Shown in pieces: positions 8,327-16,263 of a stretch of DNA of 39,962 nucleotides. A model generated the notes under the pieces. It had not been told where the DNA came from. It worked only from the letters and a program-made list of their open reading frames with translations, and made no database searches. Position numbers and translations under genes: made by a program. Every line of letters begins with the position of its first letter. The stretch's first letter is position 1. This DNA comes from Caldisericales bacterium (GTDB lineage: Bacteria; Caldisericota; Caldisericia; JAAYUI01): contig JAAYUI010000017.1 of assembly GCA_012517765.1 (NCBI GenBank), forward strand, positions 1 to 39,962. The letters are read 5' to 3'.

Positions 8327-10546
8327 TTGGCTTTTTTGATTAAACTGCATAAAATCCCCAGTGTGAAGTCGAACAGGATATTAATAATCATTCTAACAAT
8401 CATCCTCGTGCTGGTGCCGTTTGGGCCGGCACCCAAAAAAATAGATGCGGCATCATGCTATATCGGTGGCAGACCAGTACCTGGCCCTCTCCCGCCTTCG
8501 TTTTATGCCCCTTTGCCACCACTGAATGTCAGACTGAATCTAAACTATGCCGGTTCGGGAAATAGGTGGCAGACGCTGGATTTCGCAAAGCCCGTTATGT
8601 GCGCGTCTCAAAAAGTTCCAGTCATTGCTTATGTCCACGGCGGATGGTGGCTTGGCGGGAGCAAGACTGGTGCAATTTATTCCATGCCGGCCAGGCTTGC
8701 ATACCAGCTTGGTTTTGCTGTTGTCTCGATCGAGTACAGGCTCGCCTCGTCCACAAACCACCACCCAAACCTGATAAATGACTGCAAGCTGGCAATCAGA
8801 TATCTGAGGGCAAATGCTGACATGCTTGGCATTGACCCAAACAGGATTGGCATCTGGGGCGGTTCGGCTGGTGGCCACCTTGTTTCACTGATGGGAACAG
8901 CAGGAGATGACGATGGGCTGGAGGGTCCGGGATTTGAGGGCTATTCGAGCAGGCCAAATGCTGTTGTCGACCAGTGCGGCATTGAAGATCTCACAAAACC
9001 TTGGGACAATACCTCAAGAATGATTTTTGGCATTTTCCTCGGGTGCGCATACAATGTTTGCACTGACAAGGCGCAGGAGGCCTCTCCTGTGTATCAGGCC
9101 AGCCCGGATGATCCACCAATCATGATCATGCATGGCGACCATGACAATGTTGTCTCTTACACGCAGGCTGAAGCGTTTGCCAAAGCTTTGAAGGTAAATG
9201 GAAACAACGGTTCTTTTATCAGAATAGTCAACGGAAACCATGGTTTTGGCCCATACAGGCCCGGTGTCACCGTATCGCCAAACTGGACCGTGCAAAATAG
9301 TCTTGTAATTTCCCATCTCGCAAAATTTATAGAGCCAGGGCTGATGTGTGACCTGAACATGGACGGAAAGGTTGACCAGAGGGACGCAGATGAACTCTGG
9401 ACACACCTTGGCGAGTCAGGTTTTGGCCCAAATGCCGAACCGGCAGTTGAATCATGGAACCCACTTGCAGACATATATCTTGACGGAAAAATCGACTACA
9501 GGGACATCCAGAGCTTTTGTGGCCAGATTGCAAAACCTGTTACAATCGAGAAAAAGGTCGTCCTGCCAAAAAACAGTCAAAAAATATTCGAATTTGACAT
9601 CGAGCTTTCAAATAATGGCCCACTCGGTGTTGATGGCATAACGCTTACCGATTCCTTCCCAAAAGAAATGGTTTTTGTATCATCTTCGCCACAAGGAACA
9701 CTCCAAGGCAACAAAATCATAATTGACAACCTGTCTTTGCCGGCAAATACAAAGTTTACAGCAAAAATCCTCTTCAAATTGTCGGAAGGATACAAACAGC
9801 CTGAAGAAGGAGTCATTTTGTCAAATAGTGTCTCTATTTCCTCGCCCGATATTCTTAGCATAGAAGATCAGGCAACTTTTACATTGCCAGGGATAAGGAT
9901 CAGAAAAACCTCCAAGTCATTCAATGTCGCAGAGGGTGGACTAGCAATTTTCCAGGTGACAGTCACCAACCCAAGCGCCTACAAACTCACAGGAGTCGAG
10001 GTTGCAGACAGTTTCCCGCGAGAACTGGCTTTCATATCATCAAGACCCTCCGGTGTGGCCTCCAACAAGTCAGTGAAATTCGAGATCGGAGACCTTGGCC
10101 CCGGTGAATCCAGAATTTTCATGCTCAATTTCAGGCTTTCCAGACCCACCTCGACAGGCGAGGGCCAAACCATCACAAATATTGCCTCTGCATCTTCGAA
10201 TGAATTACACTCTGTTTTTTCAAGTGCCAGCATTTTCTGCCCAAAAAAGGAGCAGGGCGGAGGAGAGCTGAATATTGATATTAACTGGAAAGGGCCGGAT
10301 CCAAAGGGGCGGGTTGCTGTCGGAGAAGAGATCAGGATGACAATGCAGGTCGCAGGCGGCAGCGCCCCATATGACATCTCGATTGATTTTGGCGACAGGA
10401 CAAGAAAATTGTTCTCGCTTGATGGGGAAAGAGCAGTGGAGATCGTACATTCTTACAGCGAACTAGGCGAATATGATGTGAAAATTTCAGTTTCGGACGC
10501 CTATGGGCGCTCCAGGATAATAGAAAAGAGGATAACTGCAAGATAA
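8327..10546 (+). CDS. Secreted alpha/beta-hydrolase (esterase) with dockerin-like, DUF11 and PKD-like modules
   Basis: 739 residues. A membrane-spanning signal (residues 19-35) precedes a hormone-sensitive-lipase/BD-FAE type esterase domain: oxyanion motif HGGWW at 104-108, nucleophile Ser180 in GGSAGG, likely Asp273 in HGDHD, and His305 in NGNHGF. All three catalytic residues are present, so it is probably active on acylated glycans or similar esters. Next comes a dockerin-like pair of calcium loops (DLNMDGKVDQRD and DIYLDGKIDYRD, about 345-395), then two DUF11 repeats of the surface-adhesin type (each with a VxxTDSFPxExxF-like or ADSFPRELAF phrase), and a C-terminal PKD-like domain (DFGDRT, HSYSELGEY). 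The TTG start lacks a clear ribosome-binding site and is uncertain. It converges on the next gene with a 3-base gap. Confidence 0.8.
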   Translation: MAFLIKLHKIPSVKSNRILIIILTIILVLVPFGPAPKKIDAASCYIGGRPVPGPLPPSFYAPLPPLNVRLNLNYAGSGNRWQTLDFAKPVMCASQKVPVIAYVHGGWWLGGSKTGAIYSMPARLAYQLGFAVVSIEYRLASSTNHHPNLINDCKLAIRYLRANADMLGIDPNRIGIWGGSAGGHLVSLMGTAGDDDGLEGPGFEGYSSRPNAVVDQCGIEDLTKPWDNTSRMIFGIFLGCAYNVCTDKAQEASPVYQASPDDPPIMIMHGDHDNVVSYTQAEAFAKALKVNGNNGSFIRIVNGNHGFGPYRPGVTVSPNWTVQNSLVISHLAKFIEPGLMCDLNMDGKVDQRDADELWTHLGESGFGPNAEPAVESWNPLADIYLDGKIDYRDIQSFCGQIAKPVTIEKKVVLPKNSQKIFEFDIELSNNGPLGVDGITLTDSFPKEMVFVSSSPQGTLQGNKIIIDNLSLPANTKFTAKILFKLSEGYKQPEEGVILSNSVSISSPDILSIEDQATFTLPGIRIRKTSKSFNVAEGGLAIFQVTVTNPSAYKLTGVEVADSFPRELAFISSRPSGVASNKSVKFEIGDLGPGESRIFMLNFRLSRPTSTGEGQTITNIASASSNELHSVFSSASIFCPKKEQGGGELNIDINWKGPDPKGRVAVGEEIRMTMQVAGGSAPYDISIDFGDRTRKLFSLDGERAVEIVHSYSELGEYDVKISVSDAYGRSRIIEKRITAR

Positions 10547-10549
10547 GTG

Positions 10550-11077
10550 TCATGGTGGCGCAAGACAAAATACATGCCCGCCTGAATCCACAACTACTAT
10601 TCTGCCATCGCGGCAAGATGGCCCGGCAACAATGTTTTCTGGCGTCTCAAAGGCCCAGATGGTATGACCATCGGCAACGTCGAGACACGAAAGAATGTTG
10701 CCCGTTGCAATAAAAATTTTTTCAAAACAGAGCAGCGGCATCGTTGCTGACACTCCTGTCTCCCTGCTCCACTTGACCTCACCGGTCATACTGTCTAGAA
10801 CAGCGCTATTTCCATCCTGTCCAAAAATTGCCAGGCCATCCTGGAGCGGAAGCACAAACAAAATGGCACTAAATCTGTCTGTATACCAACATCTCTTCAT
10901 GGTTGCAAAATCAAATCCCATAATTTTTTCATCGCACGACAAGACACAGGTTCTTTCAAAAATGGAAACCTGTTTTGGGCACAATTCGACGTTCATCTGC
11001 CAGTTCAGGGAAAATCCCCCATCAAAAGATATGGTCTTTTTTTGATGATTTGTATTTTTGCAATTGCTGTTTCCCAT
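10550..11077 (-). CDS. Short PQQ-like beta-propeller protein (possible fragment)
   Basis: 175 residues with about four propeller blades, seen as repeated DxxTGxxxW-type turns: VLDSMTGEVKWSRET, CLDVADGHTIWAFET and a closing RIVVVDSGGHVFCL. A full propeller normally has six to eight blades, and this protein has no signal peptide, unlike the other propellers nearby. It is either a truncated relic or a half-propeller that oligomerises. A TATAAT sequence lies 10 bases upstream of the ATG (minus strand, 11092-11087), and TAGGAAGT directly before the ATG could act as a ribosome-binding site. A stop lies nine codons upstream, so the frame cannot be extended. Confidence 0.6.
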   Translation of the reverse strand: MGNSNCKNTNHQKKTISFDGGFSLNWQMNVELCPKQVSIFERTCVLSCDEKIMGFDFATMKRCWYTDRFSAILFVLPLQDGLAIFGQDGNSAVLDSMTGEVKWSRETGVSATMPLLCFEKIFIATGNILSCLDVADGHTIWAFETPENIVAGPSCRDGRIVVVDSGGHVFCLAPP

Positions 11078-11427
11078 ACTTCCTACATTATAATAATACT
11101 GTTAAAAACAGGATGATGCAAATGATCATGAAATATTATGATAATAATTATTATTTATATGACTGGGCTAGAATGGAGGTTATGAAAATATTCATTTTTT
11201 TAGTATGACCAAAATCATTTTTGAAACTGGTACTTTTTTGTAGTACCTGAAAACAATCTTTCGATAAAGGTTCGCAAAAATTTAAACATCAACTTTGACG
11301 AAAATCGACAATTAAAAATATTTCTATAAAAAACAACAACCACTATCACAAAACCAGAAGATCTTATTTAAAAAAGTATTTGAAGCCAGCAAATCATAGC
11401 ATGCCGAAAAAATTGTTAAAATATTTT
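11078..11427. other. AT-rich intergenic stretch between divergent genes
   Basis: About 350 bp with no convincing gene. It is clearly AT-richer than both sides. A 6-bp stem (GGTACT/AGTACC, 11229-11247) has a 7-base loop but no supporting context. A TTGACG at 11295-11300 has no good -10 partner. A 31-codon frame at 11113-11208 is composed of low-complexity AT-rich codons and is not supported. Confidence 0.5.
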
Positions 11428-11450
11428 TCAAGTAGGTGTAACCTACTTGA
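11428..11450. repeat. Perfect 10-bp inverted repeat, candidate operator of the glycan operon
   Basis: TCAAGTAGGT and ACCTACTTGA are exact reverse complements separated by GTA. The right arm contains the first four bases of the TTGACC -35 box of the adjacent promoter. No T-run follows on either strand, so it is not a terminator. A dimeric repressor bound here would cover the -35 element. The binding protein is unknown, and no regulator gene lies next to it. Confidence 0.6.
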
Positions 11451-11475
11451 CCAAAATGAGCAAGCAACATAAATT
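11447..11475 (+). promoter_or_regulatory. Promoter of the glycan operon
   Basis: TTGACC (11447-11452), a 17-base spacer and TAAATT (11470-11475). Transcription would begin near 11482, just before the GGAGGT ribosome-binding site at 11486-11491. This short leader also argues that the first gene starts at TTG 11496 and not further upstream. Confidence 0.55.
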
Positions 11476-11495
11476 ATCTTAGATTGGAGGTAACC

Positions 11496-12023
11496 TTGAT
11501 CGTAGGCGCCAAGACCCTGGTCAGAGCCATCAGGGACGACGATCTTCCAAAGCTTGTGCAATGGAGGAACGACAAGTCCATCCAGCAGAACCTGATTGGA
11601 TGGCATTTTCCCGTTTCCCTTGAGGACGAAAAGCTCTGGCTTGAAAGAGTGCGGGGCGACAGAAAAAACAAGAGGTTTGCAATAGAGGCCGATTCCGGTG
11701 AGTACATCGGAAACATTGGCCTTTACGATATAGATTTTATAAACCGGCACTGCGGTTTTGGCATTTTCATTGGCGATCCAAGGTACAGGGGCGGCGGTTA
11801 CGCCACCGATGCCACAATCGCACTGGTCAAGTTCGCCATTGAAGAGCTTGGAATGGTAAGGCTGTGGTTGACTGTCCTCACCACAAACGACAGGGCGATA
11901 AAGCTCTATGAAAGAGTAGGATTCAAGCTCGAAGGTGTTCTCAGGCACCAGAACTTCAGGGGCGGGGAGTATGTGGACGAAAACCTGATGGGTCTTTTGA
12001 AAGAAGAGCTTATTACCACATGA
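11496..12023 (+). CDS. GNAT N-acetyltransferase, PseH/RimL-like, first gene of the glycan operon
   Basis: 175 residues. The family pattern is clear: AIRDDDLPKLVQWRND at the N-terminus, a central FGIFIGDPRYRGGGYATDA acetyl-CoA loop, LWLTVLTTNDRAIKLYERVGF, then EGVLR and a C-terminal YVDENLMGLL. This layout matches GNATs that acetylate 4-amino-4,6-dideoxy sugar nucleotides (PseH type) as well as RimL-type enzymes. Its place in front of a CapD/DegT pair supports the sugar-nucleotide substrate, probably the 4-amino group, but this is inferred. The TTG at 11496 follows GGAGGT by four bases; the TTG at 11484 lies before that site and is rejected. It overlaps the next gene by 4 bp. Confidence 0.75.
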   Translation: MIVGAKTLVRAIRDDDLPKLVQWRNDKSIQQNLIGWHFPVSLEDEKLWLERVRGDRKNKRFAIEADSGEYIGNIGLYDIDFINRHCGFGIFIGDPRYRGGGYATDATIALVKFAIEELGMVRLWLTVLTTNDRAIKLYERVGFKLEGVLRHQNFRGGEYVDENLMGLLKEELITT

Positions 12024-13120
12024 TGCAAAGCCTGACCACAAGGGACAGGGACAAATGGCTCGAGGTTATAAAAAAAGTCCCCTCCGCTGACTGCTATGCC
12101 CATCCGGAGCTGGGAAAAATGTGGGAAGCATCATACCCATACTCATTTGAAGCAGTCTATGCAGAATTTGGCGACAAGGTCATTTTCTACCCTTTTTTGG
12201 TCAGGCCGCTCATCGAATTGCCATTTGGCAAAAAAATAATGGAAGAGCTTGGCCCATGTTTTGACATAACTTCACCAGAGTACGGCGGCATTTTCCACAA
12301 CTTTGAAGACGGTGTCCCATACGACATCGTCAAACAATTCAACGAAGAATTTGGGGAATTTTGCAAAAGAAGGCGCATCGTAACAGAATTTGGAAGAGTC
12401 CAGGTCCTTCTTTCAAACACCAATCTTGGCCCTGGCTACAATGTCAGAAGGACGGGCAAAGTCGTCTGGGTCGACCTCACAAAAACACCGGAAGAGCTTG
12501 AGGCCGGAATGACCAAGGAAGGCCGCAAGAAGATGCGCAAAGCAATCAGGGACGGTGTTTCTGTGAGAGAAATGGGCCCCGAGGGCTTCGAGCAGTTCCC
12601 GCCACTTTATTACCAGACCATGGAGTACCACACGGCTGCCGAAAGATACTATTTTCCAAAAAGTTTTTTCGAGGCAATGGAACGGATGGACGAGAAATTC
12701 TGCTTCATCCTTGGTGCCTATTTTGAAGAAAAACTTGTGGCCTCGATAATAATAATCCAGCATGGTGGCGTGGCATATTCATACCTGTCTGCAACAAACA
12801 GGGACTACCAGGAACTCAGGCCAAACAATCTGCTGTTTTTTGACATGCTGCTCAAATGCAAGGAGCGCGGGTGCCACAGCTTTGTGCTTGGTGGCGGCGC
12901 AGGCGGTGAAGATGGCACATATCTGTTCAAGCTGAACTTTTCACAGCTCGAGAAAGACTTTTTCATCTATGACAGGCTCCACATACCCGATCTCTACCTA
13001 AAACTCATTGAACTTAAGACTGAATATGAGCATAATTGCTCCCATGAAGATTTTGACCCCCAGTCCGTGAGTTTCTTCCCGATTTACAGGGCTGAGTGGA
13101 GGCCAGGTGAAAATCATTAA
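12020..13120 (+). CDS. FemAB/CelD-like acyl- or aminoacyl-transferase
   Basis: 366 residues resembling the FemAB-like, Acetyltransf_6 (CelD/BcsL) group: a paired GNAT-fold protein. Visible landmarks are VWVDLTKTPEELEAGMTKEGRKKMRKAIRDG split across the mid-region (FemX-type W-x-DL and the KxRKxIRKA helix), LGAYFEEKLVAS, YSYLSATNRDYQELRPNNLL and a late F-K-L-N-F segment (YLFKLNFSQ). FemX proteins add amino acids from charged tRNA to peptidoglycan precursors; relatives in exopolysaccharide clusters are thought to acylate sugars. Here it follows a GNAT and precedes a phosphoglycosyl transferase, so an acyl or aminoacyl decoration of the glycan or its sugar nucleotide is likely. No signal peptide. 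Confidence 0.7.
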   Translation: MMQSLTTRDRDKWLEVIKKVPSADCYAHPELGKMWEASYPYSFEAVYAEFGDKVIFYPFLVRPLIELPFGKKIMEELGPCFDITSPEYGGIFHNFEDGVPYDIVKQFNEEFGEFCKRRRIVTEFGRVQVLLSNTNLGPGYNVRRTGKVVWVDLTKTPEELEAGMTKEGRKKMRKAIRDGVSVREMGPEGFEQFPPLYYQTMEYHTAAERYYFPKSFFEAMERMDEKFCFILGAYFEEKLVASIIIIQHGGVAYSYLSATNRDYQELRPNNLLFFDMLLKCKERGCHSFVLGGGAGGEDGTYLFKLNFSQLEKDFFIYDRLHIPDLYLKLIELKTEYEHNCSHEDFDPQSVSFFPIYRAEWRPGENH

Positions 13121-13757
13121 CCCAGCTTGGAAACGTATAGAAGACCTAGTCCTGGGAGTTTTGGGGACCATTGTCCTCTCCCCGTTGCTCCTGTTTATTT
13201 CATTGGCAATCATCATTGACGATGGCTTCCCCGTATTTTTTATCCAGAAAAGAATGGGGCAGGGTGAAAAACCTTTCAACTGCGTCAAGTTCAGGACAAT
13301 GGTCAAGAACGCCGCAAACATAGGCACTGGAATATACACCGCCAAGGACGACCCAAGAATAACAAAGGTCGGAAAACACCTCAGGAGCTTTCTCGACGAA
13401 CTGCCACAGATTTTCAACGTCATCCAGGGAAGCATGAGCATTGTTGGCCCAAGACCATCAATGATCTACCAAGCAAAAAGATACAACGAGGAACAGAAAA
13501 AACGCCTCATGGTCAAACCCGGGATAACCGGCTGGGCACAGGTCAACGGCAGAAACAACATCTCCTGGCCAAAAAAAATCGAGCTTGACTGCTGGTATGC
13601 GGACCATGTGACTTTCGCAACCGACATGAAGATCATATTCATGACCTTCTCTACAATAGCAAAACCAAACACCGTCTATTCTGATGCCGAACCGGACGAT
13701 CCGATTTCCAGGCTTGACGGTGTTGCAAACCCAGACGCACTGGAGGAATGCAAATGA
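13107..13757 (+). CDS. PglC-like phosphoglycosyl transferase (bacterial sugar transferase)
   Basis: 216 residues, the size of the small monotopic phosphoglycosyl transferases. One N-terminal re-entrant membrane helix (residues about 13-38) is followed by the family motifs FIQKRMGQGEKPF, KFRTM, the Asp-Glu catalytic dyad (Asp97-Glu98 in LDELPQ), GSMSIVGPRP and KPGITGWAQVNGRN. It transfers a sugar phosphate from a UDP-sugar to undecaprenyl phosphate at the inner face of the membrane, which starts the glycan. The GTG start follows GAGTGGAGG and lies 14 bp inside the previous gene. The C-terminal 25 residues after TVYSDAEPDD are extra and charged. The donor is probably the product of the neighbouring dehydratase, aminotransferase and GNAT. 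Confidence 0.88.
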   Translation: MKIINPAWKRIEDLVLGVLGTIVLSPLLLFISLAIIIDDGFPVFFIQKRMGQGEKPFNCVKFRTMVKNAANIGTGIYTAKDDPRITKVGKHLRSFLDELPQIFNVIQGSMSIVGPRPSMIYQAKRYNEEQKKRLMVKPGITGWAQVNGRNNISWPKKIELDCWYADHVTFATDMKIIFMTFSTIAKPNTVYSDAEPDDPISRLDGVANPDALEECK

Positions 13758-14947
13758 ACAGACTCAAAACATTAGGTGGACCCGGCCATTATCCAGGAAA
13801 GATACCGCTTTGCCGGCCACCACTACCGGAACTTGCAAACATAGCCGAAAGACTCACCATCTCGCTTGCCTCCGGCATACTCACAAAGGGCGACCAGCTC
13901 TCCGAGTTCGAGGCAGAAGTTTGCCAGGTACTTGGCGTAAAATACGCTGTTGGTGTTTCATCGTGCACAGTCGGACTTACCCTGGCACTCGCATCGCTCA
14001 AGTGGAGCAAGGGGCTCAGGCATGAAGACAGGCGCACCGTTCTTGTCCCAAGTTTTACTTTCCTCGCAACAGCCTCGGCCGCACTGTGGGCCGGACTCGA
14101 CCCGGTATTTGTGGACGCAGATGAAGAAACCTTCAACATCGATGTAAAAGACGCGCAGAAAAAACTCCGCTCTGACACACTGGCCATTCTCTGCACCCAC
14201 ATCTTCGGAAACCCGACAGGTGTTGACGAGGTCATTTCACTTTCAGAAAAAACCGGCGTTCCGGTTATATTTGATGCCGCACACGGCTTTGGGGTCCTCC
14301 ACAGGGGAAAGGGCATCGGCTCGGAAGGAATAGCCTCTTCGTTCTCGCTCACACCAACAAAACTCCTGACCTCCGGTGAAGGCGGTTTTGTCACCACAAA
14401 CGACGAAAACATGGCCATAAACCTGAGGATACTCAGGGAATACGGCACGGCACCCGGAAAGCACGACATGGTCTATCCAGGCCTGAATGGCAGAATGTCA
14501 GAGCTCCACGCCATACTTGGCAGGTGGGGACTGACGAAGCTTGAATCAGAATCAGACGAGAGAAACCGCAGGGTCAGGCTCTACAAGGACAAACTTTCAA
14601 AGGTCCCGGGGCTGTCATTCCAGAAGATTGACCCAAAAGACAGGTGCTCCTACAAGGACTTTGCCATAAGGGTAAACGGGGACAAGTTCGGGCTCACAAG
14701 GGACGAGCTGGCCGAGGTCATGGCAAGGGAAAACTTCGAGTGCAAAAAATATTTCTACCCTGCAGTTTCCAACCATACCTATTTTGCAAACAACAAACAG
14801 GACTGCCCGGTGGCAACAAAACTCTCGGAAGAGATGATATGTCCGCCACTGTTCGGAACAATGACGGACGCCCAGCAGGAAGCAGTCATCGGCACAATCA
14901 TCGAGGCCCACGAGAAGGCGCAGGAAATCAAAAAGGTGCTCAAATGA
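13754..14947 (+). CDS. DegT/DnrJ/EryC1/StrS sugar-nucleotide aminotransferase
   Basis: 397 residues of the PLP-dependent DegT family. The cofactor lysine is Lys203 in LTPTKLLTSGEGG; upstream are GVSSCTVGLTLALASL and VPSFTFLATASAALWAG, both typical, and the active-site Asp/His region (PVIFDAAHGFG) is present. It puts an amino group on the 4-keto carbon of a 4-keto-6-deoxy sugar nucleotide, using glutamate. The substrate should come from the CapD-like dehydratase that follows. The ATG at 13754 is preferred to the one at 13748, because GGAGG ends only one base before the latter. It overlaps its neighbours by ATGA on both sides. Confidence 0.88.
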   Translation: MNRLKTLGGPGHYPGKIPLCRPPLPELANIAERLTISLASGILTKGDQLSEFEAEVCQVLGVKYAVGVSSCTVGLTLALASLKWSKGLRHEDRRTVLVPSFTFLATASAALWAGLDPVFVDADEETFNIDVKDAQKKLRSDTLAILCTHIFGNPTGVDEVISLSEKTGVPVIFDAAHGFGVLHRGKGIGSEGIASSFSLTPTKLLTSGEGGFVTTNDENMAINLRILREYGTAPGKHDMVYPGLNGRMSELHAILGRWGLTKLESESDERNRRVRLYKDKLSKVPGLSFQKIDPKDRCSYKDFAIRVNGDKFGLTRDELAEVMARENFECKKYFYPAVSNHTYFANNKQDCPVATKLSEEMICPPLFGTMTDAQQEAVIGTIIEAHEKAQEIKKVLK

Positions 14948-16263
14948 TAAGGGTGGCCATAGTCGGCGAAGGTTCGGAAGAGCTGGTAAAACAGCTTGAA
15001 AAATCCGATGTCTACAAGGTGGTTTGCGTCCTGCGCAACCCGGACGAGCTGGCAAGGTATGCTGGCCAGATCGACCTTGTGCTTGCCTATTCCGATGTTG
15101 GCCACGCATGCAATGTCCACAAGTTCTGTGACCAGCTTTCCGTCCCGCTGCAGCTCCTCCCGGAAGGGTGCATCATAAAAAGGGAGGTTGGCGACGATGA
15201 GCTGATAAAAAGGCTCATGGAAACGGGTCTTTTCCCAAAACGTCCACCTTCAACCCCGGGCGATGGCGACTATCTCAAGGGAAAAGGGGTCATGATCACG
15301 GGGGCTGGTGGGTCAATAGGTTCCGATCTTGCCATAAAGGTAGCGTCATTTGGTCCGGAGCACCTTGTCCTGCTGGATAACTCGGAAAATGGCGTCTACG
15401 AGGTCGACCTCGACCTTAGCATTGATGGGTTCGCAAACAAAACAGCCATAGTCACAGACATCAGGGACCTCTCCAGATTGTCGTCAATCATGGACACATA
15501 CCATCCACAGACAATGTTCCACGTCGCCGCAAGGAAACACGTCCCACTCATGGAAAAGTTCCCGGAAGAGGCCGTCACGACCAACATCGGCGGAACAATG
15601 AACGCACTCGCGATGGCAAAAAAGCACGGCGTGGAGCTTTTTACATTCATCTCCACCGACAAGGCCGCCGACCCCGCAAACGTCATGGGTGCAACAAAAA
15701 GAGTGGCCGAGAGGATAATCGTCAGGCATGCCAGGGATAACCCCGGCAGATACTGTATTGTCAGGTTTGAGAACGTGCTTGATTCAAATGGAAACGTGGT
15801 CTACACATTCAAGCGCCAGCTCTTGCGTTCCGGCCAGCTTACAGTGACATCACCCCAGATGAACAGGTATTTCATCACGAGGGACGAGGCTTCAAGCTTC
15901 ATCGTCAGGGCATCAAAAATAGCCCAGAAGGCCGAAGTCTACGTTCCGGACGCCGGCAAGCCGGTTTTCATAGTCGACCTGGCAAAGGCAATCGCAAAAA
16001 TCCTCGGATACAGGGAAGGCGTCGACTACAAAATCACCTTCACAAAACCCAGAGAGGGCGAAAAGATGAGCGAGGAGCTCCTGACAGAGGCCGAACAGAA
16101 AAGGGCGCAAAAACTGGACGGCATGTTCATGTGCCAGCCGGACACAAACGACCCGGAAGACTTTGAGGAGAACATCAAGCTGGTGATGGAAGCCGCCGCA
16201 AGAGTTGACAGGCCCTCAATCATAAAGCTCCTGCAAAAACTTGAGCCAACATACAAGATATGA
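14944..16263 (+). CDS. CapD/WbpM-type UDP-GlcNAc 4,6-dehydratase, soluble form
   Basis: 439 residues. A short N-terminal nucleotide-binding-like domain (about 1-110) takes the place of the membrane region found in full-length WbpM. The extended SDR domain has the NAD motif GAGGSIGS from about 119, HVAARKHVPLME, and an active site with Met248 and Lys252 in STDKAADPANVMGATK. The usual catalytic Tyr is Met, which is normal for the WbpM/CapD branch but not for FlaA1/PseB. It dehydrates UDP-GlcNAc or a similar sugar to a 4-keto-6-deoxy product for the preceding aminotransferase. The start is the ATG overlapping the previous stop; an upstream extension of the frame overlaps the DegT gene and is not used. 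Confidence 0.87.
   Translation: MIRVAIVGEGSEELVKQLEKSDVYKVVCVLRNPDELARYAGQIDLVLAYSDVGHACNVHKFCDQLSVPLQLLPEGCIIKREVGDDELIKRLMETGLFPKRPPSTPGDGDYLKGKGVMITGAGGSIGSDLAIKVASFGPEHLVLLDNSENGVYEVDLDLSIDGFANKTAIVTDIRDLSRLSSIMDTYHPQTMFHVAARKHVPLMEKFPEEAVTTNIGGTMNALAMAKKHGVELFTFISTDKAADPANVMGATKRVAERIIVRHARDNPGRYCIVRFENVLDSNGNVVYTFKRQLLRSGQLTVTSPQMNRYFITRDEASSFIVRASKIAQKAEVYVPDAGKPVFIVDLAKAIAKILGYREGVDYKITFTKPREGEKMSEELLTEAEQKRAQKLDGMFMCQPDTNDPEDFEENIKLVMEAAARVDRPSIIKLLQKLEPTYKI

Noticed and set aside
11113-11208. 31-codon plus-strand frame with several Met codons
   Set aside because: Low-complexity AT-rich sequence, no ribosome-binding site and no similarity.
14644-14943. Upstream extension of the CapD-like frame by 100 codons
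   Set aside because: This stretch lies inside the DegT gene in another frame and has no family similarity; ATG 14944 has the ATGA overlap used across the operon.
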